Positions 44,877 through 50,911 of a stretch of DNA of 50,911 nucleotides are shown one piece after another; positions within the stretch are counted from its first letter, which is position 1; each line of letters starts with the position of its first letter. The DNA is from Hydnum rufescens UP504 (lineage: Eukaryota; Basidiomycota; Agaricomycetes; Cantharellales; Hydnaceae), in the NCBI GenBank assembly GCA_014904985.1, contig MU128943.1:181721-232631 (forward strand). The letters run 5' to 3'. A program made the position numbers and the translations under genes. Under the pieces are notes generated by a model. The model searched no databases. It was given only the letters and a program-made list of their open reading frames with translations, and had not been told where the DNA came from.

Positions 44877-45158
44877 TCATATGACAGCAGGGATTGTGTG
44901 AGTGAAATATGGGTTTGGACATGCATCATCCATCTCGCCAAATATCACAAGGACTAGGCCGATTCCAATGAAGAGACGACCATCTGAACTGAAGTCCTCG
45001 GTTCGCATTTGGCTCAAGTAGGCATAATAGAAGTGGTCGGTGTTGCTTTCGATATTGGGATAGAATACACCAAATTCTCCTACATGCAGTGATAGGTAGT
45101 GCGAGTTGCGATCGGTTATGAACATTCCCATGCTGATTTCTGTTTCCTCCATTGTCAC
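44877..45158 (-). CDS. Small protein of unknown family, 93 aa (paralogue b)
   Basis: Starts MTMEETEISMGMFITDRNSH. The frame is open further upstream, through an acidic stretch (PEDVENSDEDSTSSAD), to a TAA near 45,248, so the true start may lie upstream or across an intron. The core LSLHVGEFGVFYPNIES and the C-terminal IGIGLVLVIFGEMDD...PYFTHTIP align with the frame at 45,501-45,875 (LKINIGRMGYFCPST; VQIRLIVFGNVDRD...PTFVHLPP). The two are clear paralogues. It looks beta-rich and soluble. No function recognised. Confidence 0.5.
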   Translation of the reverse strand: MTMEETEISMGMFITDRNSHYLSLHVGEFGVFYPNIESNTDHFYYAYLSQMRTEDFSSDGRLFIGIGLVLVIFGEMDDACPNPYFTHTIPAVI

Positions 45159-45500
45159 GAAATCCTGGCATGAAAGAGACAGTTGATCGGCACTTGAAGT
45201 TGAATCTTCATCCGAATTTTCAACATCCTCTGGGTTTCTTGATTCTTAATAAGTGTCTTCAATGATCGTTGTTTATACATACTGGTAGAGTTCATGGCTT
45301 TTGAGGTTGTAATAGAAAGGTTTTAGGATTTGTGGATGAAGGTGTTAGGTCCGCATTTTTGATGGCTTTTATGTTTGATTTTATACATGTGATTAGATTT
45401 GTAATTTCATGCTTTCCTTTTATGGTGTTTTTCATTTATTCGAGTGTTTCCATGAAAATATTTCACTTGAATATTTATGGAGGTGATTCATGATGTGGAT

Positions 45501-45875
45501 TTATATGGGAGGGAGGTGAACAAAAGTAGGAAGGTTGACCGCATCTCTATCAACATTTCCAAACACAATGAGCCTTATCTGCACCTTCACATGAAAATCA
45601 TCGCCTTCAGAGTGGTCTCGAATTATGCAGTATGACTCGATGCGGGCAAGCGTATATGTTTGGACTGCATTTGTTGTGCTGGGGCAAAAGTAACCCATTC
45701 GTCCGATATTGATTTTGAGAATTGGATCGTTGCGGTCTCTGACATGTTGTGTGAATTGTACAAAGTGCCAGTCTATCTTGTCCGGGATTTGTATGTCATC
45801 AAGATCGGGTGTAGGTTCGGTATGGATTTCCGGGAAGCCGTTGGTGAGGATATTGGTAGGCATAATGGATGACAT
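45501..45875 (-). CDS. Small protein of unknown family, 124 aa (paralogue c)
   Basis: Starts MSSIMPTNILTNGFPEIHTE, followed by an acidic linker and IDWHFVQFTQHV. The core NIGRMGYFCPST...ARIESYCIIRD and the C-terminus IRLIVFGNVDRDAVNLP are shared with paralogue b. It is the most complete of the three. A TATA-like CTATAAAAAG (minus) lies at 45,984-45,993, about 110 nt upstream. No homologue recognised from memory. It could be a lineage-specific effector-like or element-borne protein. Confidence 0.55.
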   Translation of the reverse strand: MSSIMPTNILTNGFPEIHTEPTPDLDDIQIPDKIDWHFVQFTQHVRDRNDPILKINIGRMGYFCPSTTNAVQTYTLARIESYCIIRDHSEGDDFHVKVQIRLIVFGNVDRDAVNLPTFVHLPPI

Positions 45876-45983
45876 TCTACCCCTTTTTAAGTAAGCATTG
45901 TGTGAGCTTTAGAAATTTTGTTAACATATGTTTTTTAGAGTCGTGGAGATGGAATAAGGGGGGGAGAATTTGTGTTAGAGGTG

Positions 45984-45993
45984 CTTTTTATAG
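45984..45993 (-). promoter_or_regulatory. TATA-like box upstream of paralogue c
   Basis: CTATAAAAAG on the minus strand, followed by GCACCTC, about 110 nt upstream of the ATG at 45,875. Confidence 0.4.
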
Positions 45994-46251
45994 GTGGCTT
46001 GAGAAGGTCTGGATTCAACAGGGTCTTTTATATTTTCAGGGTGTTTGATTCGGGTTCGGATTCAGCATATTTCTAATTGTTTGTTGGTTAATTCTTGGTG
46101 CTTTTTACGGGCTTGGTTCAGGCTATATGGGCCATAACTTGTTGAGTTTTGACTTTGGTCTTTGGTTGATATATATATATATATATTTTTTTTTGGCTAA
46201 GTCCAAAAGACCTTAGGCAAAATCAAACACATTTTTAAAGGGGAGGAATAG

Positions 46252-46935
46252 CAGACTCCTACCCATTCATTCGGCAGATACCTCATTTCTCCAGAAATAA
46301 CCGAAAAAGAGAAATGAGTTATCTTGCCGAACGACTGGCACAACTTGTGTTGTGCCTTGTTGTTTCTGAGAATTTATCGACTCTTGTCTCAAGGAAAGGG
46401 TTGTTTGTGAAGTACTCCAGAGGTACCAATCCTTAGGTATAAGCATGCAAATATAATGTAATACATGGAATTGAGGAACAGATGATAAAATTGGAAGGGA
46501 CTACAAACTGAACCAAGCCTACACTACAGCAAGTTTTAGTTTGACCTGCTCAGTACACCTGTGTTCTCTTTGTTGACATCAGTATTCAGGTGCCATGTGA
46601 ATACTGATGTCAACAAAAAGAATGCAGGTGTACCGAGCAGGTCAAACTAAAACTTGCTGTAGTGTAGGCTTGGTTCAGTTTGTAGTCCCTTCCAATTTTA
46701 TCATCTGTTCCTCAATTCCATGTATTACATTATATTTGCATGCTTATACCTAAGGATTGGTACCTCTGGAGTACTTCACAAACAACCCTTTCCTTGAGAC
46801 GAGAGTCAATAAATTCTTGGAAACAACAAGGCACAACACAAGTTGTGCCAGTTGTTTGGCAAGATAACTCATTTCTCTTTTTCGGTTATTTCTCGGAGAA
46901 ATGAGGCATCTGCTGAATGAATGGGTAGGAGTCTG
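46252..46935. mobile_element. Fold-back Mutator-like element (684 bp, 9-bp TSD)
   Basis: The element is almost wholly palindromic: arms of about 330 bp start CAGACTCCTACCCATTCATT and meet near 46,600 around GAATACTGATGTCAAC. Flanked by a perfect 9-bp duplication GAGGAATAG at 46,243-46,251 and 46,936-46,944. Nine-bp duplications and long inverted repeats are typical of Mutator-like elements. No coding capacity, so non-autonomous. It lies between small ORF c and the coiled-coil frame. Arms differ only by scattered substitutions, so it is rather young. Confidence 0.88.
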
Positions 46936-47147
46936 GAGGAATAGAAGATTTTAGATTTTACTAGCAGCAGTTTTCAGGTGAGCTCATATAATAAACAGAG
47001 AACTTAGAGAAAATAAAGGTTTTCCTTTGGCCAACAGGCGACATATTTGGTACATTGGAACTTGAGTACATAAGGGGAGTGGGACATCGGGATGAAGCAC
47101 AGGATGTATTTGAAGAAAAGAGAAGTAGGAATCCTTGGTGAAAGACA

Positions 47148-47262
47148 CGCGAGATACGAGGCACGAAAGTACGAGGTGTGAAAGTACGAGGCGCGAGATA
47201 CGAGGCGCGAGGGTACAAGATATGGGATGCGAGGGTACAAGGCACAAGATATGGAATGCGAG
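47148..47262. repeat. Minisatellite, 14-20 bp unit
   Basis: Units of the form ACGAGGCGCGAG, GGTACAAG and GAAAGTACGAGG repeated about eight times, just beyond the 3' end of the coiled-coil frame. A short minus-strand frame here is Ser/Arg/Tyr repeat with no other support. Confidence 0.75.
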
Positions 47263-47357
47263 TTCAGTTGATGTTGGTGCTTTTTGAGTCTGATGTAGAA
47301 TTCATGAGTTTTGCTATTGTAAAGCCAGAAAGAGGTAAATAGGTACATGACATTGGG

Positions 47358-48893
47358 CTACCACCTGTTTGAATCGACATCGGAGTCTTCAGTAGCTGGG
47401 TTGGATGGGAGGTCTGTGAGCTCATAGGGAGCAGCCGGGTTTTTCTTGAACTCAGCCCATTCATTGTCTCGGACGTCATATTGTATATTGCAAACGTGCC
47501 TAGTATAGTAAAGGACTGCTCGATCATCGGGTACGATTGTCAGAAAGGACTCGTCCATTTCACGAAGAGATGATGCAAGCTGGGATATCACGGGAGCAAT
47601 ACGACGATGGAGAGCAAAGGCTGAGGATGGCGTATCTAGTCGATGGTGTTGTCATATGATATCAGCTGCCTGGATAAAAATGCAGGATAGTCTGTCAGTC
47701 TGCAATACATGATGATATGCCAAAGGATAGAGAAGGCAGTTGCGCCAGTTAGCAACGCATTCCTCATCACGAGCTAACTTGGTATTGCGATTGTCAAGTA
47801 TTTTGGATCTCGTTTTGAGGTCAGCTTCTCGTTGATGTAAAGTGGATGAAAGAAGTGCAAGAGGCAGCGTGAGAGAATCGATTTGCATATTGTGATTGGC
47901 GACCGTGCGACTTAATTGGTCAAGAAGGTCCGCATGCTGCTTTACGACCTCGTTACGCTTATCTTCATACTCTCGTCGAACATCGTCTAATCACTGCGCA
48001 GCATTGCGCTCATGATCCACAATTGCCTGTCTGTACGATGGCCATGCATGGTATGAGTTTGCATTTTTGCTGGGCCATGGGATACTGATTGGTCACTTAT
48101 AAAAGTTGCGAGGAGTGCACGGAGGAAGTTTTGAGGAGTATGATAAGTGGGATGAGAGGCAGGATGATGGGTGAGAAGAGTTTGAAGTCAGTGAGTCAGT
48201 GGAGGAGTGGAATATATCATGTAATTGCTGATCAGTCGGGGACCTAGCCTGATTCGCAGTCTTTTCCTTGGGATTGCGATTCGAGTCAGCTTCCTGTCGC
48301 AATGCGAACAGATCTGATATAGTAGTACCTGGCGCGAATGATCTGAGAGGGATCCGGGTCTGGGTTGATGTCAGAAGTTGCGAGTTGATGGCATGTTGAG
48401 CTTCAGCATCTACCGGTTGGTCTTCTATGTTCCTTTTTATATTTTGATCCTGTTTGATCTCTTGTTGGGATATAAGATAGTCAGGGCCCAATAAAATAGA
48501 CTGGATAAATTTAATGCGTGGGTTGGGGATCTGATGGTATAGTGTGAGACGTGGGTCAATCGTTAACTGGGTATTAAGGCCTACAGGTTGACTAGTTTTG
48601 GACTGTTCGTCGTTATTGTACATTTTTACAATTTGATGCGAAGACGGGTTGACTGAATCAGGCCAAAAGCTCTGGGAGACATTAACAGCGTGCCAATCTG
48701 TAGATGCTGAGTTTCGTACCTCGTCTATCTCATCTTTCTCCTTTGGCAAGGAGCTGAAGAAGGTATCATCACCAAGCTTGAGTTTGGTTAGCTGCATAGG
48801 AGGCACAGGCGAAGGAGCAGGCGTATTGATATACTGGAATGTGTAGTCGGGAGTCGAGGTTGCAGTGAGGTCAAGCGAGGCTGAGTTGGACAT
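47358..48893 (-). pseudogene. 512-codon Ser/coiled-coil frame interrupted by three TGA codons
   Basis: From ATG at 48,893 (MSNSASLDLTATSTPDYTFQ) one frame runs 1,536 bp to the stop after SDVDSNRW at 47,358. It is broken only by TGA at 48,093, 47,991 and 47,652. The first 266 codons are Ser/Thr/Pro/Gln-rich and look disordered. The middle (LDDVRREYEDKRNEVVKQHA; LHQREADLKTRSKILDNRNT) is a coiled coil. The C-terminus is acidic (LTDLPSNPATEDSDVDSN). It lies downstream of an integrase on the same strand, so it may be a gag-like or accessory gene of that retroelement. Continuity of the frame across all three stops indicates recent decay, or possible readthrough. A TATA box lies about 95 nt upstream. 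No domain recognised. Confidence 0.7.
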
Positions 48894-48986
48894 AGTGGAG
48901 ATTGTGGAATAGTTCAGATGATGATTGGCTGATGTGAAGTCGTCCAGATGATGGTCAGCTGGTGCTTTTGTTAGCGGATGGTCTGT

Positions 48987-48996
48987 GCTTTTATAC
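48987..48996 (-). promoter_or_regulatory. TATA box upstream of the coiled-coil frame
   Basis: GTATAAAAGC on the minus strand, about 95 nt before the ATG at 48,893. Confidence 0.5.
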
Positions 48997-49483
48997 CCAT
49001 CGTCCTCACCTGTGCCTGAGCTTGATGACTCGTTTTTTGTCGTGGGACAGAAGTTCTAAGCGAAATCAGACGATAACTACCCGGTGGAGTCATCCTTAGG
49101 TCATTGTGCAAAGTGTTGTTCATAGATACGAGTGGACTGATAGAAAAGAAAAAGAGAAAGCGATAAGTGATAATTTATGTGATTTAAGTTAAGGAGAAGC
49201 AAGAGGAGGTGATTGTCAACAGTTGTGATTATCTAGGCATCATGGAAGGAGGATGTGGACAGAGGGACGTTGATTTTGCGGTGTGGTCTTCTTTTTAAAG
49301 GCAGTAGTGTCGACTTTTGTGGGTACGGCACATTCCGCGACTCAATGCCTCATGGCCCCAGGGTGACAATCACAGGATTTTCTTAGTCCCACGTCGTTGG
49401 AGTGATCTCAGATCCGTATGGTTACCAATAAATTCATGATGTGGCTTTAGTTGAAATAATTTCAGGGATTTCCTTTTTAAGAC
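48997..49483. other. Intergenic stretch without a gene
   Basis: Between the integrase stop and the promoter of the coiled-coil frame. It holds a TTTAAA-type run near 49,293 and CTCAATGCCTCATGGCCCCA but no frame, hairpin or tRNA that I can support. Confidence 0.5.
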
Positions 49484-50434
49484 TTAAATTTCCATATCTA
49501 GATTTTCTTCAGATGACTCACAATAAGATTCAGTGATTTGGGGTTCTTCCGTGTGACTTCCTAGAATTTCTTGAAGAATGTTCCATTGCCTCCACTCCAC
49601 TAATTTGTCTTCCCAATAGCCCCACGAATCTGTGGCTCTCGGCGGTGGCCAAAGATAGCTACTTAATTGGTTTTCTGGTCTGAGGGATACCGGTGGTCGT
49701 TGTTTCTTGATAATAATATCCCTGTTGAACGTCATTGCATGTCCTGTATTTTTTGTGTATTTTTGTGTATTTTCTTGAATTGATCCTTCTTCTATGGCGC
49801 TGTGGCTCTCATTGCCAATGCCGTCCATTATGGCTATATTGTCACACATATGATATTTTTTTAATCGGTTTCCAGCGAATATTCCGTTGATTAGGGTTCC
49901 ATCCAATTCTTCAAGTTGATAGGATCCGCGAGGGTGATGATGCCGAACCCTGTATGGTCCAATCCACCGTATTTCCCCCTTTCATCCATGTTGCATTAGT
50001 AATACAGAATTAAATACCAGCACGATTGTCCCCAGTGAATAATTTCCATTTACTAATATATTTTCATTTCATTTGGCATAATCCTGTGCACTTCGAATTC
50101 TTGCTTTGAGGACATCACTTGAGGCCACTTGGATATGCTCATCTCGGTGTGCTAACTGTATTCCGCGGATTGCTAGTAATTCTTCTGTGGTTTGGACTGC
50201 ACCCCATTTTAATGTATACCATGATGCATCTGTAATATTGAATGGAAACACGTGATGTTTTCCGTAAAGTAGGTAATAGGGGGTGTGGCCAGTCGTCCGC
50301 TTTACTGTTACTTGGTCCACCCACATACATGAATAAAAATATTTTGACCATTGACTCGGATTTCCTTTACTAGCGATGAATAATGAATTAATCCAGGTCC
50401 TATGACTGCGTTCTATCATTCCATTTGCTTCCAG
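49484..50434 (-). pseudogene. Integrase C-terminal part of a second gypsy-like pol
   Basis: On the minus strand the frame begins at the edge of LTR B7 with EANGMIERSHRTWINSLFI, containing the third catalytic residue (Glu), then WVDQVTVKRTTGHTPYYLLY, the usual integrase region before the C-terminal domain. After TGA at 50,069 and TGA at 49,982 the same frame continues through RWIGPYRVRHHHPRG (GPY/F motif) and LINGIFAGNRLKKYH, and ends LDMEI at 49,484. There is no chromodomain after it, so it differs from the pol at 39-42 kb. The N-terminal part lies beyond the window, separated by the B7 insertion. Confidence 0.82.
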
Positions 50435-50911
50435 TGTGGAAGATAAAAACATCCAGTATCAGAAAATGCAAATATCCATTGAACCCAGCCATTGGAATGA
50501 TCATGTGACCTATTACGAAATCAATTACGGCTACATGCAGAAATCGAATTCATTCTATAACTCCGTCAGTGTTGATCGGAGAGGTACGCCCATATAACTC
50601 TCGGAAAGCCACGATTCATACCTTTCGAATGGTACCAAACACAAGTCGAACGGACCGGAAATGCACTCTCCAGACCAATATTACTGTCAAAATTCAGGAT
50701 TTTCAGTAAAAACAAATTTCTCCGTCAGTTCGCATCCAATCCTCTCAGAACAACTGCGCCTGGAAAGATATAAAAAATCCGCATCCAACAGTACTGAGCA
50801 TGCGAAGAACAGATTAAAACTGAACTCTACAGAATGATATTACTATCAGAATCAACACCCATCAGTAAAAAATGAATTTCTCTGTCAGTTTACACCAGAT
50901 CTGCTCGGACC
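50435..50911 (+). mobile_element. LTR family B, copy B7 (cut by window end)
   Basis: Starts TGTGGAAGATAAAAACATCC and shows three starts of the TCCGTCAG-type module, at about 50,562, 50,719 and 50,878. It is inserted in the integrase frame. It provides the intact version of the site that E4 hit in B3 (TCCGTCAGTTCGCATCC). Confidence 0.85.

Noticed and set aside
47004..47348. 114-codon Ser/Tyr-rich minus-strand frame
   Set aside because: It runs through a minisatellite and overlaps the end of the better supported 512-codon frame.

Overview
The window looks like fungal nuclear DNA, most likely from a basidiomycete. This rests on dozens of short intron-like segments (about 94 nt where measured exactly) with GTANGT or GTGAGT donors, CTAAC/CTAAT branch sites and YAG acceptors, on a chromodomain Ty3/gypsy pol, on hAT-like and Mutator-like fold-back elements, and on strong CpG decay. 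I recognise no host single-copy gene, rRNA or tRNA. Essentially everything is nested mobile DNA.

The dominant content (about 4.3-37.5 kb) is at least five related large elements, called E1-E5 here. Each has short terminal repeats (CAGGCTGGTCAG at one end, the reverse complement of CACCTTGGTCAG at the other). E5 (15,613-21,790) is flanked by a perfect 8-bp target-site duplication (TSD) GCAGCCAT. E4 (22,560-28,536) has GTCAGTTC/GTCAGTTT. Each element has a central inverted repeat of about 0.55-0.85 kb, from which two arrays point outward: the left array reads on the minus strand, the right on the plus strand. Each array unit has an exon-like stretch, a hairpin with stem ACCACACACCCGC at the exon 3' end, a splice donor, a second hairpin with stem GCAAAAAGAGCAGC inside the intron, a branch site and an acceptor. 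I count about 57 intron hairpins. Both stems vary with compensating changes. The exons have no conserved reading frame, so I read them as non-coding, structured, probably spliced transcripts fired divergently from the palindrome. I do not know any described element of this design, and it is the main find.

Nesting order read from junctions: E1 (4,292-7,169 and 11,785-14,462) carries E2 (7,170-11,784) and LTR A3. E3 begins at 14,463 and carries E5, LTR B3, LTR A2 and the B4/B5 pair. B3 is split by E4, and E4 is split by LTR A1. E5 carries a fold-back element (17,023-18,127). LTR families A (about 1.38 kb) and B (about 1.5-1.6 kb) occur as solo copies, several with 4-bp TSDs, and share a repeat module of about 158-bp period.

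Left end (1-4.3 kb): two B LTR copies, a 33-36 bp minisatellite, and an inverted-repeat element with a 777-bp hAT-like element (TSD CATGCATA) in its left arm.

Right end (37.5-50.9 kb): a minus-strand chromoviral gypsy element (LTR, antisense coiled-coil ORF remnant, chromodomain, integrase, RNase H, RT remnant) broken by a second hAT-like element (TSD GTCTCCAC) and truncated by LTR B6. Beyond B6 lies a second retroelement-like block on the minus strand: integrase C-terminus, a 512-codon coiled-coil frame, and three related small ORFs, with a 684-bp Mutator-like fold-back insertion (9-bp TSD). Ten internal in-frame stops in these long frames are all TGA, which fits CGA to TGA decay.
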